Below, piece by piece: positions 36,702 to 46,445 of a DNA stretch of 64,000 nucleotides. The notes beneath the pieces are model-generated. The model searched no databases and was not told the origin of the DNA. It saw only the letters and a program-made list of their open reading frames with translations. The stretch comes from Myrmaecium sp. VS I D KN 1. Lineage: Eukaryota; Ascomycota; Dothideomycetes; Valsariales; Valsariaceae. A program made the position numbers and the translations under genes. The stretch spans positions 620,001-684,000 of the forward strand of contig JADQAV010000008.1 of NCBI GenBank assembly GCA_019775845.1, written 5' to 3'. Every line of letters begins with the position of its first letter. Within the stretch, counting starts at the first letter, position 1.

Positions 36702-38277
36702 TCAGAGAATCCCGCTCTTCACAGTAATAAACTCCATCTCATCAAGCTCCCTCAACGACGGATTCCCACAGCCATCCAACCCCGTCAGTACCACCCCTCC
36801 TCTTCCTCCACGCTTCACGTCCTCACAAACGCCAACGACAACACTCGTCTGCGCCGGCGCCTCAACATCCCAAGCACGCCCAGCGCGCCACCAGCCCGCG
36901 AGGAACGAAGCGTCCGCATGGCTGCTCCTCCGCAAGGAAGAGAGCAGTTTGCTCGCCAGTCTTCGACTGCTCCCGGACGAAGAGATACCAGAAGATGCCC
37001 ATCCGATCCGGCCAACCGTCCACGGCCACCTACACTCCTTCCTCTTCCCTTGACGCCCTCGGTGGTTAGGCCTCGCGTCCACAGATGGCGAGGGCGGGAA
37101 GTCACGCGCGAACCCACCGTAAACAACAGCGCACTCCGGGGGTTCGATGTGATCATGGCCGTCCCGCCGCCGCGACGGGGGCGCGATCCACCGCACGATC
37201 AAACCGCGCAGGGCGGGGACGCAAGCCACGATGATGGCGACGTTGTTCTCGGCGTGGTTGATGCAGAAGTCGATGCTGTAGGTCCAGTCGTCGGCGTGCA
37301 GGTTGTACAGCCGGTCCTGGTAGGTGAGGTAGATCTTGGCGGCGCCGATGGCGGTGACGCTGTTGTTCGTTTGATCCCATGTCGGATATGGTGTTGTTAA
37401 TGGGATGAACGTTCTTTCTTTCTCCATCATCGAGGAAGTGGAGAAGGAAAAGCGTACCTACCCGAAGCTGGTCATGAACAGAAAGGCGATGATGGCCCGC
37501 GTCCGCAGGCTGGTCCGCTCCAGCGTCCGCATCAACAGCAGCGGGATGGGGAAGATGAGCAGGTCGGTCAGCAGGTTCGCGCTGGTCTGGAAGATCATCA
37601 GCTGGCCGGTGCGGGTGCGGTCGAGGCAGCCCAGCCCGCCGAACACGCGCGGCTTCCACGTGTTGCCCGTCTGCGGCGGACACTGGAAGATGAGGAGGCA
37701 CCAGGGCACGACGCAGGCGCCGACGTTGAAGGTGAAGATGGCGTGGAGGGCGCGGCGGATGGACGGGAGCACCTGTGAGACGCGGAGCAGCAGGATGATG
37801 AGGCTGGCTTTGACCAGCGGCAGGATGAGCGTGTTGATCAGGTTGAAGGAGAGCAGGACGACGTGATAGTCGTCGTAGTTGGGTTCGAGGTGGTGCGGGT
37901 TCACGTCCCAGATGTGGATGCCGAAGTGCCACATCTTCACGACTGCGTCTCCACGTACATAAGTTAGCCGTCGTCGGTTTCCTGTCTCTTTGGACTCGGC
38001 GGCGGCTACGGGAGATACTTGCATCGAACTGAAGGCCATATCAGCGCTATGGATAGCAGCGTGGCGAGGACGATTGTGTAGTCATCTTGAGCCGCACAGG
38101 AGACTGTGATTAGCGGGTTCACGTTAAGGAGTTCTATAAGAGCGACTCACCCCATCCCACGCTCGTCGCCAACTTTTTCCGGGCGTACAGTCGCAGGGCG
38201 ACGAAGGCCATCGCGACGAATGGCATTCCTGCGATGACGGCCAGACAGACGTTCTGGAGGTGATACGTCTTCGCCAT
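36702..38277 (-). CDS. PTH11-like integral membrane protein (fungal rhodopsin-fold domain)
   Basis: Four exons (38151-38277, 38023-38085, 37462-37942, 36702-37359) give about 442 residues. The extracellular N-end leads into a span (VCLAVIAGMPFVAMAFVALR), then LYARKKLATSVGWDDYTIVL, the conserved WDDY-type signature of the fungal rhodopsin-domain/PTH11 family. HFGIHIWDV, a long extracellular segment and further spans follow, seven in all. The second intron (37943-38022) begins GCAAGT, so this is a GC-AG intron; no GT donor in the right phase was found. The C-terminal 150 residues are cytosolic, basic and serine-rich. PTH11-type proteins are proposed plasma-membrane sensors of surface or host cues; most have no known ligand. 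Confidence 0.8.
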
Positions 38278-39265
38278 CCCGTCTTCAGCCAGAGATGGGA
38301 GAAGAAGGAGAAGCGGGAGGTCAGAGGCAAGCGTGCAAGTAAATGATATGCAAGGAAGCTCTGAACAGAGAATGACTGCTTCCTCCTATGTCGCCGTTCA
38401 TTCGGCGAAGAACCAGCTGAAGGACATGGGGAAAGAATCACGCAGCCGCGGTGGTAGCCAGCCAGCGGATAAGGAGAGTGCTAAGGAGACGAACAGAAAG
38501 CGAAGTGGGGTTTAAGGGTGTAAAGGGCGCAGCAGGCCGAGAGCAGGGTTATAGGATAAAGTATTCCATGATGCTCAGATGCAATGCCATCACGGCTATT
38601 CAATGCCCATTTGGAGGATCACTTGTGGTGTGAACGTGCAAAGCCTTCTCCAACCGTATGGTAGAAGAGGTCGTTGGTCCTCTTGGCCAGCTCTGCCTGA
38701 TCACCATGGATGTATTCACATCCTTGCGGGAACGGGGTATATTATATCATATTATTTTAAGGTTATTAAGGTTTATATCAAATTTTGCGGGGGTGACAGG
38801 GCGGTTTCGGCCCGTCGCTCCCGCGATCCCTGCATAGGTTCCATTGCCTGCATGTCTGCCCGGCGCTTAGCTTCATGCTCATCACCGTGAGTGGTGATGG
38901 GTAGCCGGCGAGGAGTTCTTGGGATGCTGGCATATAGCTTGGTATGCGATGTGATGTAACAATATGGTGGTGTTTTGTGAGGTGATTATATAAACCCCCT
39001 GACTCTGGTCAGGGAATGAAGATGTGCTGGGAAGGAGGTGTATATGTATGTGCACAAGTACATGACGATGTGAAAGGGTTGCTTTGACTTGAAGATCTGT
39101 GTGGACGGCAGAGTGACTGACTACCTGGCTGTCTGGCTATACTGATAACGTATACACTATCTATGTATACCATGGTAACCCTCTGCCCGATATGAAACCA
39201 ACAAGCCGGCGGATCACAGCCCAAGCGACCCCTCCCTTTCCTCGTCAACAGAAAACAACCCTCCC
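38278..39265. other. Intergenic region upstream of the PTH11-like gene
   Basis: This holds the receptor promoter and the 3' flank of the GH45 gene. An AT-rich patch (about 38735-38785) breaks the otherwise balanced composition. No supported gene or repeat is present. Confidence 0.5.
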
Positions 39266-40348
39266 TCAAAGGAGGGCGAGCAATGAAACGACGCCCGGGA
39301 GCCACCATAGCAAACCCCCGCTCACACGGCCTTGAGCGGAACTGACGCCGCCGGAACTCGTCATGAACCTCTGATCGTCAGCCCGCACGCAGCCGGTGAT
39401 ATCGGTGAGCGCGGTCGGACAGGTGACTCGTTGGTACAGGACGCTTTATCATCCGCGCGCGAGCGGGGAGCAGGGAGAGAAAGATGTTAGTGAGGTACGT
39501 ATAGTGAACAGGAACCAACACAGATCTCTCCCCGGCCAACAAGGAGGGCAGGAAGGAAGAACAGAGACGTACCGCGGCCGGTCCACGTTCCGCAACCAGT
39601 CGAAGCGCCATTGACATCCAGCCCGTTGCGGGGACGGGAGGCGGTCGCAGTCCGCGCGCGTCTCGACGCCTGTCTGGCTCGCGCCGAGGACGTCGGCGGA
39701 GACGTTGTACTGCCGCGCGCAGCCGCCGTCGACGCTGTTATTGCCTCCGGGGATCTAAGGAAAATAAGAAGAGGACCGCGTGAGTCAGGATGATGGGACC
39801 TTTGGGTGGGGCAGAGAAACATAAGGGAAACGAGAGTGAAAGAGAAGAGAACCCCTCACCGCAAAGGTGAAGTACGTCTCGCTCAAGACGTCGTAGTCCG
39901 TATTGCTGGCCTGGACCAGCATCGTCTTGCCGGCGAGCGCTGTGGATCCGGGAAAGGTAAGCTGGTAGCAGGCGCAACACCAGCTGCCTTCGCTCCCTCC
40001 GGGGATGTACGCGCCCACGAAGCCGTATGCGAAGCTGTCGTTGACCGCCCAGGGCGACTGGTCGGTGCAGGTGAACGCGGTCCCACCGTTGCAGCCGGTG
40101 CCGGCGTTGAAGCCATTGAGCGGCAAGCCGGCGGCGTCGCAGGAGCGGACTGGGTCAGTAGCGAAGGAGGCTTTGCCCTTCCAGCCGCAGGACGGCTTGC
40201 AGCAGTCCCAGTACCGTCCCGTGGCCGCGGTGCCGTTGGTATTGAGCTCAGATGCGAGGATGAGGGTCCGGTATGAGGACAGTAGAGGAAAGATGGAAAA
40301 TACGAGGAAGAAAGGGAGGATGGTAGGAGAACAATGTGAAAGCACCAT
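39266..40348 (-). CDS. GH45-family endoglucanase-like protein with GPI-anchor-type C-terminus
   Basis: Three exons (39860-40348, 39573-39754, 39266-39443) give about 282 residues. A hydrophobic N-terminal signal peptide precedes GRYWDCCKPSCGW, the GH45 signature carrying the catalytic-base Asp. Other family blocks are TDQSPWAVND, GSWCCACYQLTF, AIPGGNNSVDGGC, GCQWRFDWLRNVD and VTCPTALTDITGC. Aligned from memory to Humicola EGV, the HFDL block bearing the catalytic-acid Asp121 reads YFTF here, so that Asp seems absent; the Asp114 equivalent (DYD) is present. After the last cysteine block comes a short S/G-rich spacer and a C-terminal hydrophobic run (LLWWLPGVVSLLALL) typical of a GPI signal. 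No cellulose-binding module is seen. The protein is predicted at the cell surface or wall; its glucanase activity is uncertain. Confidence 0.85.
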
Positions 40349-41112
40349 GATGCGGACCGGCAGATGAGAGAAGGAATGTTCATGGTTTTGTGCTAAATTT
40401 GTGATTCCGATATAGAGGGAAAAGGAGCCACAAGAGAGCAAGGAAAAAGAATCGAGAGGAATGGAAGACGTGATTTTTGCCGCGGCGAGAACAGGTCTAG
40501 GAGCCGTTGCACTTGTGAGTGACCTACTGCAATGGCATGCCGGGACGACGGGCGGGAAGGACTGCAGAGGCTAAAGTGCGTGTATATATGCACGCGTCGT
40601 CCCGCCCCTCCGATGCCTGCCGAACCCCCGAAACTATAATGTGAATGTGAATGGGCCATGGGAAAGGCTTGGCTTCGCCTCCCCCAGGTTCCCCTCCCTC
40701 TTCCCCGCGCGCCGGGCGGCTGCTCCCGGTACGAATCCTCACGTGGTCCAGGTAGAGAACCATCCGCGCCGGCGTGGCTTATTGGTGGATATGTTCTGGG
40801 CATGAAGCTGGGACATCATACTGTACGGGAGCTTGGCTTACGCCAGCAGGCCTCGAGGTAAACTCTCCTCTTGGAGACACATGATACCCTCATCGCCATC
40901 AGTGAACAGGGGGAGGGAATGAGCAAATACGGTAATGCAGAGGTCCCGTACGTAAGTTTTACTGATCATTCCAGGAGACACTGTCTCCGATGAAAGTCCT
41001 AAATAAAAGAATGCATGGCAACGTAAACATGATTTTGAGCGGCCGTGAGCGGGAAGCAGAAACTCAATGGCGGGAGGTGCAATGTTCTCCCCTCAAGCGG
41101 TCCCCATCGAAA
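40349..41112. other. Intergenic region between the GH45 gene promoter and the glucan lyase 3' end
   Basis: This holds the GH45 promoter. One TACTGTAC motif lies at 40819. A minus-strand open frame (40393-40803) has no family features and lies in the expected leader. No gene is called. Confidence 0.5.
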
Positions 41113-44100
41113 TCAAACAAGATAGTTGAAGGTGCAGTCGATCGAGACACCGCCCTCCTCGTTCGCCGTTTCCACCGGCACGGTCACGACCGTCGCGTGA
41201 GCGCCCGAGTCCACGGTGTAGCTGAGGCCCGCCGAAAGCGCGAGTTCGACGCTGCTCTGGTCCACCTGCGGATCGTGCCACAGGACGACCTTGTAGTTGT
41301 CCCCGATGCACTTCCGGATCTTCTCCTTGCTGAAACCGTCATTGCCGGTGGCGATGGTCACCGTCCGGCTTCCCGACTTCCTCTTCCCCGTCGTCTCATT
41401 GTACTTCTGCGTCGGCTGCGACGGTACGTCAGTCTTCTCCGTACCTTTGGTGTTGTTTGACAACGGTGTCTGGTCAACTCACTCCCCAGTCTTGCTTGAT
41501 CTGCACCTCTCGGTAGACGTCGTTCGCATACGGATCCGCCAGGCCATAGGCGCCCGATTGCGTCCCTTTAGCGTAATCACCCAGAAGCCCTTTCGGTGCG
41601 CTCTCACGGCTAACACCGTCGTCAAGGTACATTGTGTAGGACTGGCGCACAGTCAGCTTCAAGGCCTTCAAGAAGCCCTCCCCAAAAACTCAAGGACCAC
41701 TCACATTGCTTCTTCCGGGATAGACATGGATGGTGATAGGGTTGGCAGGCTCATTCTTTGTCTCATCGGTGTAGTCCGGAATGTACTGTCGAAGCTCGAT
41801 CTGGGGAATAATTCCGCCTGTGTTGTATTATCAGCACCCACTTGCCGAGGAATCTTCTTCACGCGAGGCTTACCTTCACGCACAAACATAGGCGTGATAT
41901 AAGGAATATGTTCCGGGTCACTCGAGATTGAGGCATCCCACACGAACGTGGAGCCGCCACTGAGGCGCTTCTGAAGCGGCTTGCCTAGGTAGCCATTCTG
42001 GAGGGTACGGAGATTGAAGACAAACCACCCGTTAGGTTGAGGAAGATATACTTCTCGGGTGCCGTCATTCCCATTGACGAACCGCGACTCCATCAGTGGG
42101 CAGACGAGCAGGTCTCTGCGGACCATGTACTCGCTGGACACGAAGTCAGCGGCCTCGCCGAAGAGAGCTTCGTCAAGAACATCCGTAACGACCTGGATGG
42201 GAAAGGTGTCAGCGTAGTCATCATCCGCAAGGCTCGCAATGACTCACCAGAGGACGGGCTATGGGAAGTCCAGTCAACATGTTCTCGAACATGGCGTCGT
42301 AGAGAAGTTGCAAGAGCGTGTACCGCAGTTCCGTATAGTATCGGCAAACCGGCTCGACCGAGAGATACAACCACGCCAGCTGCGCAAGCTCTTCTTTATG
42401 AGAGTTGAAGTGGTCGGTGTAGACGAATGGTTCCTGTTCCCATGTCAGGGGCAATGATTCATTGGCTTTGATGCCAAACAGACAACTCACCTGGAACCAT
42501 TTCATTCCAACCTTCCCATGGTAGTGGTTTCTGAACCACGGCAGAAGGAAGTAGGCGCCGTACCACCTGATCAACAACTCCGGGTCGGCGTAATGCTCGT
42601 TCCCGTTGGGCATGAAGCCACCCACATCAGCCCCCGTGATGGAGACTCCGGAAAGGCCAGCAGCCAAGACCTGGAAGACGGAGATCTGGAAGTGCTCCCA
42701 CGTCGATCCGTTGTCGCCCGTCCAGAGGCCGGCATAGCGATGCATGCCCGCGAAGCTCCCACGGCCAATGATGAAGTTCCGCCGGCCCTTGCGGTGAGCT
42801 AATTCTTCGAACTCGTCGCCGAGCCGATTCAACCCGATGTATGTAGCTTTGTGTAAATTGTAGCTGTAAAGATTCCATATTTCAATGGCTGTCTTATGCT
42901 GGACCTCAGTCGTATCCTGCTTCCAAGCATCCGAGCTGATGAGAAGCCTGAATGGGAACCTGCACGTGGTGTGTTAGAGAAGTTGAGGGAACAGGGATCA
43001 CTGCTCACCCTTTAGCGTCACCGTAAGCCGGGTTGATACAAGGGGTCGTCATATCCTGAAGGACAGATAGTGTTAGCATAAGATCCGGCGGCCGGCTGAA
43101 ATCACTTCGAACGTACCTGCCAGACGAACTCCAAGCCCTTCGCGAAAAGGTCGCGGTATTGTCGTCCCCACCATTGGCGTACCTCCAGCCTGTTGAGGTC
43201 TGGGTAGAATCCCGGCTACATTGTTCGTTAGTCCTCGCCACTCTCTCAGGTGCAGGAGGCGCCGTACCGTCCCATAATCACTACCGTACGCAACCCCTCC
43301 ATGATACTCTACCCCTTGGTCATAGGTGTTTTCAAGCAAGCTGCGGAAGGTTTTCAGTATCTCTCTTCTGAGCCGGTGCATCAAATACTGGGCACATACT
43401 ATTTTTTGTCGGGGTAGCCTCCGATCCAGTTGTCCTCAGGGTTTGCGCCCGGTACCCAGACGCTTGGGTCAAGTGTCTTCTTGACTCCGCCTTCGTAGCA
43501 CATATATCTGACCTGGTTGGGGCTCGCATTGATGTCGTCTCTCTTGCGGTAGTCTTTGACAAAGTACCTAGACATCGAATTAGTACTTTGTTGTCGTTTC
43601 GATTCATTCCTATTTCGGCTCACCCTTTCTCCAACCCTTCGCTGTAGGTCGTGTAGGTTTTGTCCGCGGTATCCGCGTTCTTGATGACGGGGGTGATGTT
43701 GGTGCTGCACTTGATACCCATTTTACGCAGCTCACTGAACATCCATTTAGCGTCGGGGAAGGCTTTGGGGGACGTGGTGAATGTGCGATATTCATCCTGC
43801 AGATCAACGTCAATATGAACACCGTCGATCGGGAAATTTCTGTCCCGATACAGATGAGATTTGTCGAGGACGATCTGCTGAGTCTCGTAACCATAGCCTG
43901 CAAAACATTTCTTAGCCTTGCCGGCGTGAGACAAAAGCGGGGACGCGGATACTCACAGCCTTGGTGGTGGCCTAAAATGAAGCGAGGCTTGAGCCTTGGT
44001 CGGCCAATCAGAGAAGTGTACATCTGGATCACGTCTGGTATGTCGTCTCCAGCAATCACGTAATACTGCAAAGCACCAAACCTCGTCCCTGTTCGGATCT

Positions 44101-45220
44101 TTCCAGCGTTCGTGTCTCCAAAGTCGATACAGATCTCGGAGTAATTGTCGACGAATGTGGCAACTTTGGAGTTCATCCCTTGGTGCGTGTTGGCTTCCAC
44201 CCAAAAGGGCTCCGAGTGATAAAGCGGCTCCCGCTCGTCTAGCGGGCCCTTCCCGTAGACGCCGGAGTAGAGCATGTTGTCATAGTCTCCGGTTACATTA
44301 GTATGGGTGCGTTAACGAAATCGAACGGCAAGACTCACTGAAGTATGTCATAAGCGTAGACTTCTTGAAGAGACCTTTGCCTCCCTGCTCCCCAAAACCT
44401 AACATACTTTAGTCTCTGCACCATGAGGGGAGCATTGGGGAATCCTGACTTACCCAGGTATCTGGCAGATCCAGGCTTCTTCACAGTCAGAATAGTGGCC
44501 GTCGTCTCACCGATCACTTTCCATCTCAGAGGCCGCTCCACGGTCTCCCAAACGATCTTGTCGGTCCTCTGATGTGCGGGCGTGGTCTCTGACCCAGGGA
44601 TTCCAAGCACTTCGTGCAGGTCCGGGTTGTTGACGAACTCGAGAGAACGCACGGCAACCATCTTGAAAGGGTTCTTCTCCACGAAGAGCCTAACGACAGT
44701 TTTGCCATTTTTCCCGCTGTCTTTGTCCGCCTGGCTAGGATACTGAACAGACTGGATGCAGTAGTACTTATCGGTTTCAGTAAGTACCGTTCCCCAGAAG
44801 ATGTTTTCGTATTGATCAAGAGTAGCTCGAAGCTTCGTCAACGTGTCACAAATGATGGTTCGGCTGGCAAAACTCATGGTTAGCACTCCGCCAGCATATA
44901 TGTACATACATGGTCCAAAAGGTCAGAAGGGCTTCTTACGAGTTGAAATCTCCATATTGCTCCGGAGATGTCTTCGTTGACTGGTACCTGATTCTCCATA
45001 CCTTCGGCCGGATGAATTGGATAAGGAGGAGGGTTTTATCATTCAGTCGGAAGACTGCACCGGTCTCCACCAAATCATCGAAACTCCCATCGCTCGGGAG
45101 TACTTCCTCCACTCGGAAGGGGTGTTCGAAGGTTCCTTTATCACGGAAGAATTCCTCGGTCTTGATGAAGGTGTATGGGTCATCTGGGTAGTTGTTGTAT
45201 TTGGCTGTCACGTCGGCCAT
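41113..45220 (-). CDS. Alpha-1,4-glucan lyase (GH31; anhydrofructose pathway)
   Basis: Fifteen exons: 44940-45220, 44454-44863, 44339-44398, 43957-44286, 43624-43897, 43400-43567, 43268-43340, 43117-43215, 43009-43055, 42491-42959, 42248-42433, 41874-42192, 41705-41817, 41483-41641, 41113-41415. All phases close, giving about 1,096 residues, the usual lyase length. Lyase-type blocks are ILGHHQGCYGYE, PIDGVHIDVDLQDEYRTF, FVWQDMTTP (nucleophile Asp about 566), GLWTGDNGSTW (acid/base Asp about 663) and SITGADVGGF. WQDMTT replaces the WxDMNE of GH31 hydrolases, which points to the lyase (EC 4.2.2.13) releasing 1,5-anhydro-D-fructose from glycogen or starch. No signal peptide, so probably cytosolic. 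It is transcribed divergently from the anhydrofructose dehydratase gene at 46446. A plain GH31 alpha-glucosidase is the alternative, less likely. Confidence 0.92.
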
Positions 45221-46445
45221 GGCTAGAGACTTTCTTGCTGGAGTTCACCAGCAGCTTGGAGCAATGAGATTGTTTGTGGGCAATGCGGATCAATGGTTCT
45301 AACTCCCTTGAAGAGGCTGGCAGCTTCTTACTTATAGTGAAAACCGCGGAACTGAGTGAGCAATGGAGACATTGGAGTGTGAAGATCGCGGGGAGAGGGG
45401 TAACGAAGCTGTGCATATTCGATAATTGCAGCATGAGCACTTGGAGACGACTGCATACATTAGAAGCAACGATGAAAGGCGGACGGGGGGACGAATCGAT
45501 GAGAAGGGTAGCGATGTGAGAACGGCTACCTGCATGGTATAACCCCCTTCAAATAGCATCCGGTCGAGCGTCTGAAGGGAATTTGAGATTGAAGCACTCT
45601 GGCCGTTCACGACAGCTGCTGGAGGGTGGATGTCCGCAAGTGTGAAACTGTTTGTCCCCACAAAAGTGCCAGACCGTCGGGCTGTGGAGGAGGTGAGAGG
45701 CTGCTGGTGCTACGACATGATTAGCTTCAGCTGAAGCCTTCCCCGCCACCGGCTGCATCCGTCCGGTGCATTCTCCCACACAATTAGCTCCCGTGTACGT
45801 ACAAGGCGAGCTGGGAGATCAAGTGCTCCACTCATCACCTAACATCCTTGGACCGTCCGCACCCTCACTCAATGTGACTTCTCTAAACACCCAAGCACCC
45901 AAGCACCCAAGCCGTAAGGATTGCGGGGCCCTCTACGGCATCATCACTCGGGCAAGTCCGTGAAATAATTGGAACCGAAGTCACCTCATCTCGGATGATG
46001 CTCCAGTTCAGAAGATCTTCACAACAACGGACTTCCCTTCCTGCATCAGTTTCCCGAAAGATCTTCATCTGATACGCAAAAGCAACCATTTCCCCGCACT
46101 GAGGCTGAATGCCTATAACGTCAATTTCGTCAGTCATACCTCTCACCGAGCGGAGTCGAAGCCCCCGTGGTACTTGCAGCTAGCTTAGCCAGCCATGACA
46201 CCAGCATATACGAGATCAACAGACGGACTGTATGCAAGGCGGCCCTCATGATGCAGCTGGAACAGCCTTAGCTCTTCTTCAAGTCGGTCAATCCGTAGAC
46301 CTTGGCCTCCCGTTCATGGCTTACAATCCTCTTTGAAGCGGGTAGTGGGTCCAGAAGACTGTATAAGAAGTCCTTCCACCAGAGTTGTTGTCCGACTCAG
46401 ACGCTTCAGAAGCGTCAATCTGCAAAGACGAAACAAGCAGCCATT
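45221..46445. promoter_or_regulatory. Shared divergent promoter of the glucan lyase / anhydrofructose dehydratase pair
   Basis: 1,225 bases separate the two start codons, so both genes must be driven from here. Three GCGGGG matches to the CreA carbon-repressor consensus SYGGRG lie at 45388-45393 (+), 45923-45928 (+) and 46092-46097 (-). A CACCCAAG octamer is repeated three times at 45888-45911, close to the midpoint. No open frame in this stretch looks like a third gene. Regulation by CreA is inference from short motifs. Confidence 0.6.
45888..45911 (+). repeat. Triple CACCCAAG direct repeat in the shared promoter
   Basis: Three perfect head-to-tail 8-base units near the centre of the divergent promoter. 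Tandem copies at a fixed 8-base period could be a transcription-factor array or a small satellite. Confidence 0.9.

Noticed and set aside
41297-41902. 201-codon plus-strand open frame across glucan lyase exons
   Set aside because: It spans introns and exons of the opposite-strand lyase gene and has no family features.
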